This document shows, piece after piece, positions 28,101 to 39,300 of a stretch of 64,000 bases of DNA. This DNA is from Phragmites australis (lineage: Eukaryota; Streptophyta; Magnoliopsida; Poales; Poaceae), in the NCBI RefSeq assembly GCF_958298935.1, contig NC_084943.1, positions 1,064,001 through 1,128,000 of the forward strand, read 5' to 3'. A program made the position numbers and the translations under genes. Each line of letters begins with the position of its first letter. The stretch's first letter is position 1. Under the pieces are notes generated by a model. The model was given only the letters and a program-made list of their open reading frames with translations. It did no database searches and was not told the DNA's origin.

Positions 28101-28570
28101 ACGAGCTGCCCGCCGTGCTATGGGCTAATCGGACCATGTCAAGCCGCGCCACCGGGGAGACTCCGTTCTTCCTCGTCTACGGCGCTGAGGCGGTCCTCCC
28201 CTCCGAGCTCACTCTAGGCTCCCCTCGGGTGCATGCATATTCCGAGGGTGAGCAGGAGCAGCAAAGGCGCGACGACGTTGATTACCTGGAAGAGCGCCGG
28301 CGGCGCGCCGCCATTCGGGCGGCTCGGTACCAGCAGAGTCTGCGGCGATATCATCTGCGCCATGTCCGGGCCCGATCTCTCGAGGTGGGAGACCTAGTTC
28401 TCCGACGCGTCCAGTCGCGCGAAGGAAAGAATAAGCTGTCCCCTATGTGGGAAGGTCCCTTCACCGTGATCGGGGTCCCGCGAGAAGGTTCCTTCAGGTT
28501 GGCGGCAGAGGATGGGCAGCCACTCCCGAACCCGTGGAACATCGAGCACCTCCACTGGTTCTACCCGTAG
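25131..28570 (+). pseudogene. Decayed reverse transcriptase, two RNase H domains and integrase
   Basis: A frame break near 25275 removes a few residues before the RT. The RT shows FLDANSGYHQIRMA and the catalytic YIDD (about 25700). A conventional RNase H/tether region follows (to about 26700), then a second RNase H opening [16 protein letters not shown] (about 26770) with NNMAEYEGL. In-frame stops are at 25645 (TAG), 26923 (TGA) and 26988 (TAG). After another frame break near 27625 the integrase has the CRACQFHAK zinc half, DILGPFPRAIGG, ITDNGTQFTS and NGQVERANAE, and ends at 28570. Domain order is Gypsy-type, with the Tat-specific second RNase H. Confidence 0.9.
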
Positions 28571-28880
28571 ATGACCATGCTCTTGGCTCAGGTCAACCAG
28601 GGCGGGGGCTTCCCCCCGCCCAAGTTGATCGGGGGCTACCACCACTTGGGTAAGTCACCTTCGCCCAACCTTGTAAAATTTGTAAATCCAATATCTCAAT
28701 ATGCAGTCGCTATGTCAAATTCATTTTTTCTGGATTCCGTATGTTTAATCTGTCTGGTGAGATGCTCGATTGTGCGAGAAAAAGTTCGCTCTCTCATTTT
28801 CCCTGCTGATAAAAGAATCCCAATCGGTATGCACGCGGGTAGTTGCTGCTGACTTACGTCCGGTATGGTAGGCTGTGGTG

Positions 28881-29822
28881 TTTGGTGTCGTGGCAGGCTC
28901 CCGGGCACTACCGAGTTCCGGGGCGCTCTGGGTAATCCTATCGCTTGAGCTGCTCGAGTAGTCCGGAGCTCAGGCCCCTGGAGCGGGCTGTCGGTGCTCG
29001 GTCTGGTCTGTCATACCCGGGCGCCACCGAACCATAGGACCTCTGGGTTATGCCTCTGTCCGCTCTCGTCCACCGGTTTGGGTATTCAAGAGGTCTCGGG
29101 TTGAAAACGAGAGCAGTCTATAACAAGTACCGCACTGACAGAGCGCACCAGGCAAAGAAATTCCCTATTCTCTCTTAAGTCACAGGCCGACAATCAAGAG
29201 CAGCTCGACCGCGAGGGCTTCGATGCCCCGATCGCTGGTCGGCCCTAAGGGTCCTCGGGTGGTCCTACCACTTAGGCATGAGTGGTCGAGATCACCCGAC
29301 CCCGGGATCCTCGCGTGCTTCTGGGCGCTCGGGCACTACGGCTGAAGGAACCAAGTCCCCGGGCATCCCGAGCTCGGAAGCACACACCCCTCCTGGATCG
29401 GTTGGCCGAAAGGACGACAGCTGTCCAGTGAGTGGTTAAATTCAGACAAATTTACGTTCAATAATTTTATGTTCCCGAGTCATGTTCGGGGGCCCTCACA
29501 TTTTAATCTGCTTGGCAAGATGATCTCCTCGTGCACAAAACCCTACCGTGTGTCTACTTTTTCCTGGAACGACAGAGCGGTTCGTAGAAAGGTGTACTGC
29601 GCGTACGGTAATGTTCGACCGAAGCCCTTCGTGGTGGTCGTGGTGTTCGGTCCGCTTTTAAGGACCCCGAGCACTAACGAGCCCTTGGGTGCCCTGGGTA
29701 ATCCTATCGCTCGAGCTGCTCGAGTAGTCCGGAGCTCAGGCCTCAGGGGCAGGCTGTCAGTGCTCGGTCCGGTCCATCTTAAGCCCGGGCACCACCGGAC
29801 CACGGGGACTCTTGGTCACATT
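28881..29822 (+). repeat. Diverged direct repeat in the non-coding region after pol
   Basis: About 180 bp at 28881-29060 recur at about 29636-29822. Both contain GGGTAATCCTATCGCT, GAGCTGCTCGAGTAGTCCGG, a TGTC-GTGCTCGGTC phrase and a final CCACCG-ACCA phrase. The copies are about 750 bp apart and diverged. There is no ORF; the region may be regulatory for the element or for the antisense gene. Confidence 0.7.
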
Positions 29823-30243
29823 TCCGCCTGCACGCGTCTCCCGTCTACTAACTGAGTGGTCGCGAGGTGAAAAAGTGTTCACCGGTTACGGCGTGTTCCG
29901 TGCTGGATCGATCCATCTCCCGAGCAAGGAGGTTCGTGTCTTTGTCTTTCAATTTAGATGATGCGGACTCGCGAGGGCTCGAGGGCTGAGCGCGCCGAGA
30001 GCAGCATTGGGACAACTTTGTTTTCGGGGATGGAAAGGTCGGGAACGGTCCGACTGAGTACTCCCCGGGACTTCAAGGCAAAACATCGGAAGGAACACTA
30101 AGTACTCAAGAACATTGGAGTTGCGAGCCCAAAGAAAAGCTGCCGTTCTATTCACAAGGCAAATACAAGCATTTCTGAGGGATCACTCCCATATTTACAT
30201 CCGTCAAGACAACAACGAAAGAAAGAAAAATGACTACAAAAGC

Positions 30244-33200
30244 CTAGTCGGCGGCGGAGGCGGTGTCCGAGTCTTCTGGATCATCCCCGGGGGCTGGCGG
30301 CGGCGGCACTTCCCGCCTAAAACCAGCCGCCACTTCGGCAGCGGTACTCCGAACCGCTTCCCGGGCGGCCTCTCCCTCGGCTTCAACCACTCCTTCCCGC
30401 GCCGGCTCCAGCGGGAAGTTCGGGTCTCTGCTTCGGTAGCAGGCTAGGACATGCTCGGCCACCGCATGGGCCAAACCGCGTCCCTCCTGGGTGGCGAGTT
30501 CCTGGACGGCCCAGGGCAGGGCCTCGAGGCACTCGCAAACCAGCTGAAGCCCTAGGACTTGTCGTGCGGGGCTGTCACTCTTCTGGTCTTCGACGAGCCA
30601 TCCGAGACCGCCCTTCTCCACGGCCCGCCGCATCCGCCGGAGTATATCCTCCAACATGTGCTGTAGGTTGACCTGCGAGACGAACGCGATCTCGAGCTTC
30701 TCCTTCACAGCTCGCAGCTGCGCCTCAAGTCCCTGGTCCCCGGTCGGGCCAGAAGAACCGCCGTCGGTTGCGGAGCTGGCAGCTTGCTTCGACTGCGCCA
30801 CCAGCTCGGACAAGAAGCGCTCACGGGCAGTTAATTCTGCCTCGTGCTTCGCGTTCTCCTCCCCCCTGGTGGTGGCGGCCGCTGCCGCCGCGGCAGCCTC
30901 GACCTCTCGACGGCTCAGCTCCCCCTCCCGACGGACCAGCACGTCCTCTTGTTGGGCCAGCGAGTCCTCCCGGGCACCAAGATCCACCACCGTGATCTCA
31001 TTGTCCACCTCCCGAAGGGAGATGTCCTCCTCCCAACGGGAGATGTCTTCTCTGATCTTCCGGAGGCCATCTTCCCAGCGTTGGAGGTCGGCGCGCGTCT
31101 GTTCAGCCTCGCCCTCCCGACGGGTCAGCTCGGCCCGCAGCTCTTCCGCCACCTTCTCGTGGACTGCGACCGCTGCCTCCTTCTCCTGCGCCTGCCCCAT
31201 CCTGGCGAGGGCCTCGGCAGCCTGCTGCCTCGACGCCTCAGCCAGGCGGGCGGTGTCTTCTCGCTCCCGCGCGGCTTCCGCACGCACGGCCTTCAAAATC
31301 TCTTGTTCCCGCGCGACCTCCGCGCGGGTATCTTCCAGGAGTTTTTGCTCCCGCGCGGCCGCCGTGCGGGCCTCCTCCTGGGTGCTTGCGAGCTGCGCCC
31401 TCTCCGAAGTCAGCCGGGCGTGCTCAGCTACGAGCTGCCCCGCCTTCGCGTCCACTGCCGCGCCCAGCCGCCCGACCGCCACCTGGACGCTTTCGATCGC
31501 AGCCAGGAAAGGGTCGGCGGGCTGGCCGGGCGCCGGTGGAGCGTCGGCCTCCCCGCAGATCGCCTCCGGGGGGGTCCGAGGTCTCCACGGGATGCCACAC
31601 CACCGTCCGCCCCAGGCTCTGCCTGCCCGGGGTAGGTTCCACCGGTGCCGAAGACTCGGGCGGCGGCCGCATTCCCGCCTCGGCCGTCACGTCCGCTGGC
31701 ACCGGCAAGGCCGATGTCTCCACCATCATCCACCCCGGGCTCTGCATGCCCGGGGTAGGTTCCGCCGGCGCCGAGGGCTCGGACGACTGCTCCGTCCTCC
31801 TCTCGGCCACCGCTTCCGCCGTCCTCCCCGTGGCCGCCACAACCGTTGGCGCCCCCGCCGTCGCTGCATCCGCCTGCGTCAACGCGGCCGGCAGACTTGG
31901 CTTTGGCCTCGGCGCTCGCGCCCCTTCAATCACGGTGGCGCCCGCGGTCGGCCTGCGGGAGATAGGCGAAGATCAAAATCGAAGCTCAGTTCGGGCAAGG
32001 AGCGCCCAAGAAAGAGCAAGGAAGGAAACTTACCCGGTCGTCGTCCCCCGATACTGCCATTTGGCCGCCGGGAGCCTGAAGTCTGGGTCCGGCGGCACCG
32101 GCCCAGAGTCCTCCCGTCGCCTCTTCCGCTGGGGGCTCGACGGGGCCGCCGCGCGGCTCTCGGGCGCCGGGCCAGACCCCATCCGCTCGAGTCGCGGCTC
32201 CAGGACCGGGAACGCCGCCGCTTCCGACGGCGGCGACGGGGAATCCGGCACCGAGATGAGGACTCAGGGGCGCTTCCCCCGATCCCCTGGCGCCACCACC
32301 ACTGCAGTCTCGGCGGCGCCCTCCTCTCTGGCACGGTGGCTGCTGCCCGCGGCGGCCCCATCGCCAGCCCGCGCCGAGCTGTTCGTAGCCTCCTCGCAGA
32401 GCAGCTCGTCCAAACCCGGGAGCTCGGAGGCCTCGGGGCTCCGGCTCCTCGGCCGATTCACGAGCCCCTGGGCATCGAACTCCGGCAGCTGCGCCATGAT
32501 CGCCACCCGATCGGGATTGGCGCAGAGCGCCATCTCCGGCCACGGGAGTTCCGCCCGGCTCATGTCTTCCACTCCGGTGATCACTCGGGCCATGCCCGTC
32601 AGCTCCGCCGGGCCCAGGTCCCAGCTTGCGCCGATTTGGGTCCGAGTGATGTCCTCAGGCCCAGTGTAGAACCAGCACGGCCGGGCCCGCTCCCGCAGGG
32701 GCGCCAGGCGACGGCGCAGGAAGTCCACCACCACCATGACCGAGGTCAGCCTGGAGTCGCGCAGATGCCGGATGCGCTCAAACACCGGCTCCAATCTCGC
32801 GTCCTCTGGCGGCGGCACCTCCCACGTCGACCTCCGAGGTTCCGCCACCACTTCTGGTAGATCAAGACGCTCGTGGGGGTCGACATCGACGAAGAACCAG
32901 TCCCGTCGCCATTCCTCCCACTTGCTGCGCAGTACCTGGGGGATGTAGTGCTCCCCCAGGCCGTCTCGTAGCCGAAGGTTGCAGCACCCCGCGACCTCCG
33001 CCGTGGAGTGCCCTCTCTTCTTCCCCACCAGCCGCAAGACGAAGAAGTGTCGTAGAAGCATCGCCGAAGGTGCCACCCCCACGAACATCTCGCAGAGGTG
33101 CGCGAAGACCGCCAACACCACGACGGAGTTAGGGCTCAGGTGCACCAGCTAGATGCCGTAGGTCTCGAGCACTTGGAGGAAGAAGGTGGAGAACGGCGGC

Positions 33201-33418
33201 ACCAACCCCGCCGCCACGAAAGAGGTGAAGAGAACAGTCCGTCCGGGAACGGTTGTCGCCGGCGTCAGGCTCGCCGGCGTCACCACCACAGCTCCCTCTT
33301 GCCCCTCGGGCACCAACAACTTCCTGATCTTGGCCGCCGCCTCTTCATTCCTCAGACGAGACTCTGGCAGAATGCTGTCCGGAGCCTTGTCGCGATGGCC
33401 TCCTCCGACCCTCGGCAT
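30244..33418 (-). pseudogene. Spliced antisense ORF of the Tat-type element, about 1,030 codons
   Basis: Opposite to gag-pol, a gene starts at 33418 (MPRVGGGHRDK). Exon 1 is 33418-32034 and exon 2 31952-30244, with an 81-bp GTAAGT...GCAG intron; joining them keeps the frame. The N-terminal part (FVAAGLVPPFSTFFLQVLETYGI, then RSKWEEWRRDWFFVD) matches the plant domain called putative Gypsy-type transposon (Transposase_28-like). The C-terminal half is a long coiled coil rich in REQEIL/REGELSRRE-type repeats, ending in an acidic tail. Defects: TAG at 33149 (the relative at 61.7 kb has Q), TGA at 32264, and an extra base in a C run near 31570. Known in Tat elements as an extra antisense ORF; function unknown. 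Confidence 0.8.
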
Positions 33419-33931
33419 CTTGGCAGGAGTGGAGGTGTTTTGGTGGTGGAGAAAGGGAAGGAGAAGTGCTCTGGTCGCCTGAAAGTTTCCTAAGGGCTTC
33501 GAAGCACGAAGGAGGCAAGAGCAGGAGTGCAAGAAGGCGTAAAGAGGGGGGCGGACCGATCCCCTCCCCCTTTTTATATCTCAAAGTTCGAATGTTGCCG
33601 CCCAACGGTTCGCTTGGCGAAACGCCCCCTCGATCGGCCCAACTGCCAGGCGAATCTTCCGCCGATCGTGCGGCGTCAGCAACTGCCAGGCGTATTTTCC
33701 TCGATCTGCGCGGCGGCCGCGCTGCCCCCCGTACGGTCGTCATACCCTTCGGGAGTTGTGTGGACACGCGTCTACTCGTCTCCCCGCTGGGTCATACCCG
33801 AGGCCCGGGTCTAAAAAGGCCACCTCTCGAAAGCCTGCCATGTGGCGTCTACGCCAGCCTCGGCCTCGACCGCGACGAAGGGCCCATCCGCAGTCTCCGT
33901 GCCATCTCCTCCAAATGGGCCCGGGGGCTAC

Positions 33932-34360
33932 TGTCGGTGTACCAGGAACTGGGGGTCCCTGAGTCCCGAGACCAGGCTGGCCGTCCGCCACGTGTCACTA
34001 TCTCGCGAAGTCCCTCCTGCAAGATGAGGAAAATCTAAGTTCCAGGAGAAGGTGCTCGGGACCACAGCCTCTGGTTCCCGAGCACCCCAGTTCCCCGATG
34101 ACCCGCAGAGTCCAAGTACCGGGAAGAAAGTGCTCGGGAGGGTGCCCGCTCGCCCCCGAGTACCATAGTCCCCCGATGGGTCAAACAACCAAGTACTCGG
34201 GAGAGAGTGTTCGGGGCTGCACGTGGCAGCCCCCGAGCACTCGGTTCCCCGAAGGATCTACAGAAGGGCTCGGGAGAGAGTGCTCGGGGCTGCACGTGGC
34301 AGCCCCCGAGGACTCGGTTCCCCGAAGGTTCTACAGGAGGGCTCGGGAGAGAGTGCTCGG
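33932..34360 (+). repeat. Truncated 3' LTR of the Tat-type element
   Basis: It matches the first part of the 5' LTR with about seven differences by eye, nearly all C/T or G/A. A purine-rich TGGGCCCGGGGGCTAC precedes it. It stops inside the third tandem unit, where the Copia LTR begins. Confidence 0.92.
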
Positions 34361-34917
34361 TGTTGGTAATATGCCCTAGAGGCGATCGAGTTTGCGGATT
34401 GGATCTGCTAATAGGCTTTAATGTTGATTAAAGGACCATTAGGGTTTAGAGTCATAATGGGCTTTAATGTTGATTAAAGGCCCATTAGCGTGCTCTATAT
34501 AAGAATAGGCAGGGGCCAAGGCGCATAGTGTTCTTCAGAAACCCTAGCCGCCTCCTATTCCCGAACTCCCTTCGAAACCCTAGCCGGGCGCGCGGTGCTA
34601 GCACACCGGCGCACGGCGATTCCATCCTTGTACGTGTGGATACCGTGGAGGCGCTGCTACTATTGCGGTGCTGATCTGCTCGGGAGTACTCGGGACGTAC
34701 CCGCGAGTACTCGGAAGGTGCTCGGGACGTGCTCGGGACGAGGTTGACGATCGACTACTTGAAGCGCACGACGTTGGATTGGTCTGCTCCAACTCTTCTT
34801 CCGCTGCACTGCTCGTCAAGTGGTAACGATTCATGATCCCCTACTCGCATGGCTTCCTGGTTGAATGCGGTAGAGAAAATTTATTTTGTGCTAGCGTAGC
34901 CTACCCGCAACCCTTCA
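34361..34917 (+). repeat. Copia 5' LTR
   Basis: Begins TGTTGG and ends CCCTTCA. A TATA box, TATATAA, is at 34496-34502. Near 34680-34740 it has several copies of CTCGGGA(C/G)GT/TACTCGG-like words, superficially like the Gypsy LTR repeats. Confidence 0.95.
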
Positions 34918-34918
34918 G

Positions 34919-34931
34919 TGGTATCAGAGCC
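34919..34931 (+). other. Copia primer-binding site (initiator tRNA-Met type)
   Basis: TGGTATCAGAGCC starts one base after the LTR, the standard primer site of plant Copia elements, complementary to the 3' end of initiator tRNA-Met. Confidence 0.93.
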
Positions 34932-36365
34932 ATCCTGCGTAGTTTTCGATCTGGATCAGTCACATATAGAATATATGTGATAGAAATAGATTAGATCTAT
35001 TGTTTTTGATCAGTTCATATGATGGATTGATCAATGCACGGTTGGTTAGGTGAATTAGAGATCGGATGAGATGCCAGTCGATGAAACCACATAGCCAAAA
35101 AGATTAGCTCGATCTCCCACCTGTTTTTGCGTGCGACTTGCCCCTACCGGCTGGAATCACCATCGGGGCTAACTGCATGCATCGCGACATGGTCGGGAGA
35201 ACAGCAGATCGAGGTCATGTGTGCTGTCATCGTTTCTGGAAAAACCTCACGCGATGATCAATGGGATTGATCTAATGGAAATTGAGGCATTATGAATGAC
35301 TCGGAATTGGCTCGATACGATCGATCCGATGAGATTTTCATAGCGATTTCATAGATGCGATCTATGTATTTCCGAGAGGTTTTCAGGGCGCTGCCCTGAA
35401 ACCCGTGGGGGGCGGCTCCCCCCTCGACCCCCCGCCCGCTGACCGGCCAGCGGGACCGCCGTCGCGTACACGCATAGATTGTTGTAATAACATGATCCCA
35501 TCACGACATTAGAATTCGATTCTACGCTTAACTCGTTTTTGCAGAGAATGTTGTGACTGGTATGGCCTTGTGATATGTGATGCATGTGTGTAATTTTTCA
35601 TGGCCTGCGTGTCATGGTTAATTGCAGCCCAAGGCTGTCATGTTATTGTATAACGGCCTGCGTGTCGACTTGTGATGCTTCTTCTCATGTAATTTATCTA
35701 GTGCTATTAGGTGTAATAGACTAGAACAAAATCATGGAGATTTGAAGCATGATGACCTGGAGGACAGGAACCGTGGCGATGAAGATCACCATGTGAAGGG
35801 GCCATACTATGTCACAGTTAATATGATTGCATGTGATGTTTTTATGTTCCTGTCATACTATTCTTTCATGTTTTATATGTGGTGGATATGATTTTCATGA
35901 TAGAGTAGTTTCCCTCAGAAAAATCAAGAGTAATTGATGCCCTTCCAATAGCTGCACCTACAAAGGTTTTGATCATTGTGTGGTAGGTCTGCCAAAGCAG
36001 GGTGCCATCATTTATCTTAACCAGTTAGAGTGGATGTCGGACATCCACACGCATAGTATTGGTTTACTTGATAAAGCTATCAAAACGGTTTTGGGCTTTG
36101 GGGCATGGTGTTGGGCGCCGGGGCATTCGATGCCACCCAGCAAACAAGAGTCACATAGGGATGTGATTAGCAAGGCGTTGCTTACCTATGTCACTAAGTT
36201 TCTAGCAGTGATGCCAAAGCTCACTAGAACTTAGTTGAATATGGATCTTGATCCTCTATATGTTGTTAGAGGGAAAACACATATAGTGGAGTATCTTTTG
36301 TTAAATTGTTTAAATAGAAGATTCACATAGGCATAGTGTTGAACCTGCATTTTCTGTTGTAGATC
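34932..36365 (+). other. Long non-coding leader of the Copia element
   Basis: A 1.4-kb stretch between primer site and start codon with no long ORF in the element's direction. It has a GC-rich patch at about 35385-35460 with runs of G and C that can pair (GGGGGGCGG with CCCCCC). Long leaders are usual in BARE/Angela elements. Confidence 0.7.
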
Positions 36366-39300
36366 ATGGCACCGGCCGCTAGTAACACTTCCAGTTTTAA
36401 TTTGCGATCGATTCTTGAAAAAGAGAAGCTTTCTGGAACAAACTTTATTGATTGGTATAGAAATCTGAGAATTGTTCTCAAACAAGAGAAAAAGGAATAT
36501 GTTCTAGAGGTCCCCTATCCTGATGAACCAGCTGATAATGCTCCTGCCGCGGATCGGAGGGCTTATGAGAAGCACACCAACGATTCACTGGATGTTAGCT
36601 GCCTCATGCTTGCCTGTATGTCCTCTGAGCTTCAGAAGCAATATGAGAATAGGGATGCCCATGATATGATTGTGGGACTCCGAGGCATGTTTGAGAACCA
36701 AGCTCGGGCCGAGAGGTACAACACCTCAAAGTCCTTGTTTGCGTGCAGGTTAACAGAAGGCAGTCCAGTCAGTCCTCATGTGATCAAAATGATTGGTTAC
36801 ATTGAAAGCCTGGAAAAACTTGGTTTTCCCCTTAGCCCTGAGTTGGCTACGGATGTAATTCTTCAGTCGCTCCCTGCGAGCTTCGAGCCATTCATTTTGA
36901 ACTTTCATATGAACTGCATGGAGAAAAGCATGGCTGAATTGCATGGGATGCTAAAAACTGCTGAGGAAAGCATTAAGAAGAGCTCTAGTCATGTGATGAT
37001 GGTTCAAAAGGATAGCAAGAAGAGAAAACGCAAGGACAAGGCTAAAACCTCGGATGAGATCTCGAGTTCTAAGCCTAAACCTGTTGGAAAGCCCAAGGCT
37101 AGCCCTGCCGCTTCTGACACTTGCCACCACTGCCATAAGACTGGTCATTGGCGGAGGAACTGCAAATTGTACTTGGAAGAACTCAAAAAGAAGAAGGGAA
37201 GTAAGACTTCCTCTTCAGGTATAAATGTTATTGAAATTAATCTTGCTACTCGTCCTGATGATTCATGGGTATTTGATACCGGATCAATGATTCATACTTG
37301 CAAATCGTTGCAGGGACTGAAAAGGACTAGGAAGTGTGCAAGAGGCGAATTGGATGCTCGCGTCGGTAATGGTGCAAAAGTTGCTGCGTTGGCCGTTGGC
37401 GTTTACTCCTTATCGCTACCCTCAGGATTAGTTTTGGAATTAAATAATTGTTATTATATTCCTGCCTTGGGCAAAAACATTATCTCTTCTTCATGTTTGG
37501 AAGAAGATGGTTATGAATTCATAATAAAGAACAAGTGTTGTTCGATATTTTTGAATGGTATGCTCTATGGTAATTGTCCATTAGTAAATGGATTATATAT
37601 ATTGGATCTTGAGGATATAACTATCTATAACATTGATACAAAGAAGCCTCGGCTTAATGATTTGAATCCCACTTTTGTTTGGCATTGTCGATTAGGTCAT
37701 ATAAATGAGAAGCGTATGCAGAAGCTCCATAAAGATGGTCTTCTACATTCATTTAATTTTGAATCATTTGATACATGCGAGTCTTGTTTACTTGGCAAGA
37801 TGACTAAGACGCCTTTCACTGGTCGAAGTGAGAGGACAAATGAATTATTGGCCCTAGTACATACAGATGTATGTGGACCGATGAGTTCTACAGCTAGAGG
37901 TGGTTTTCAGTATTTCATTACTTTCACCGATGACTTTAGTAGATATGGTTACATCTACCTAATGAGACACAAGTCTGAATCCTTTGAAAAGTTCAAGGAG
38001 TTCCAGAATGAAGTACAAAATCATATAGGCAAGACAATTAAATTTCTGCGATCAGATCGTGGAGGTGAATATTTGAGCCATGAATTTGGTGATCATCTAA
38101 GGCAATGTGGAATCGTTCCACAATTGACTCCACCGGGTACGCCACAATGGAATGGGGTGTCTGAGCGGAGGAACCGAACTTTGTTAGACATGGTTCGGTC
38201 GATGATGAGGCAATCTGATCTTCCATTGTCCTTCTGGGGATACGCTCTAGAAACTGCTGCTTTCACGTTAAACAGGGTTCCATCTAAGGCTGTAGAGAGG
38301 ACACCATATGAGATATGGACCGGGAAGCGTCCCGGATTGTCTTTCCTTAAGATATGGGGTTGTGAGGCTTATGTAAAACGTTTGTCGTCTGATAAGCTCA
38401 CTCCCAAATCTGATAAATGCTTCTTTGTGGGGTATCCTAGGGAAACCAAAGGATATTATTTCTATAACCGGGAAGAAGGCAAAGTGTTTGTCGCCCGGAA
38501 TGGTGTCTTTCTTGAGAAAGAGTTTCTCGCGAAGAGAGTTAGTGGGAGCACGGTGCAACTCGAAGAAATTCGGGAACCACTTGAAAGTGTTTCAGCTCCT
38601 ATTGAACCACAACTCGGTATGCAAGATGTTGCAGAACCTGTTGTCGAGACACCAGCCCCACGTCGGTCGGAAAGGTTCAGTCGTGCACCCGAGCGGTTTA
38701 TGTTCCTAACCACGGGGCAGCGCGACATATTATTGTTGGACAATGATGAACCTAAGACTTACTCGGAAGCAATGGTGGGACCAGACTCCGAAAAATGGCT
38801 TGGAGCCATGAGATCCGAGTTAGAATCCATGAGAGAAAACCAAGTTTGGAACTTGGTCGATCCACCTGATGGTGTGAAAACTATCGAGTGTAAATGGGTT
38901 TTTAAGAAAAAGATAGACGTTGATGGAAATGTTCACATCTATAAGGCACGATTGGTGGCGAAAGGTTTCAGGCAAATTCAAGGTGTTGATTATGATGAAA
39001 CGTTTTCGCCCGTCGCAATGCTAAAGTCTATTCGGATTCTCCTAGCAATTGCTGCATATTTCGACTATGAGATATGGCAAATGGATGTCAAAACTGCTTT
39101 CCTTAATGGAAACCTAAGTGAGGATGTGTACATGACACAGCCTGAAGGTTTTGTCAATCCGAAAAATGCTGGGAAGATTTGCAAGCTGCAAAAGTCCATC
39201 TATGGACTAAAGCAAGCTTCTCGGAGTTGGAATCTTCGTTTTGATGAAGTGATCAAAGGGTTTGGTTTCATCAAGAATGAAGAAGAGCCTTGTGTTTACA

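Larger units (their letters stand above)
20892..34360 (+). mobile_element. Tat-lineage Ty3/Gypsy retrotransposon, 3' LTR truncated
   Basis: Layout: 5' LTR 20892-22515, primer-binding site, gag-pol 22581-28570, a non-coding stretch with an internal duplication, an antisense gene 33418-30244, a polypurine-like run before 33932, and the first 429 bp of the 3' LTR, cut at 34360 by a Copia LTR. A second RNase H of archaeal type after the normal one and the antisense ORF downstream of pol are established marks of the Tat lineage (RIRE2, Grande and relatives). Gag-pol has stops and frame breaks, so the element is dead. The remaining 3' LTR (about 1.2 kb) is not found on the far side of the Copia element. 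Confidence 0.9.

Noticed and set aside
30656..32860. A plus-strand open frame of 734 codons
   Set aside because: It is the shadow of the minus-strand antisense gene: very Arg/Ser/Ala-rich with no domain, while the minus strand has a recognisable domain, a coiled coil and a frame-keeping intron.
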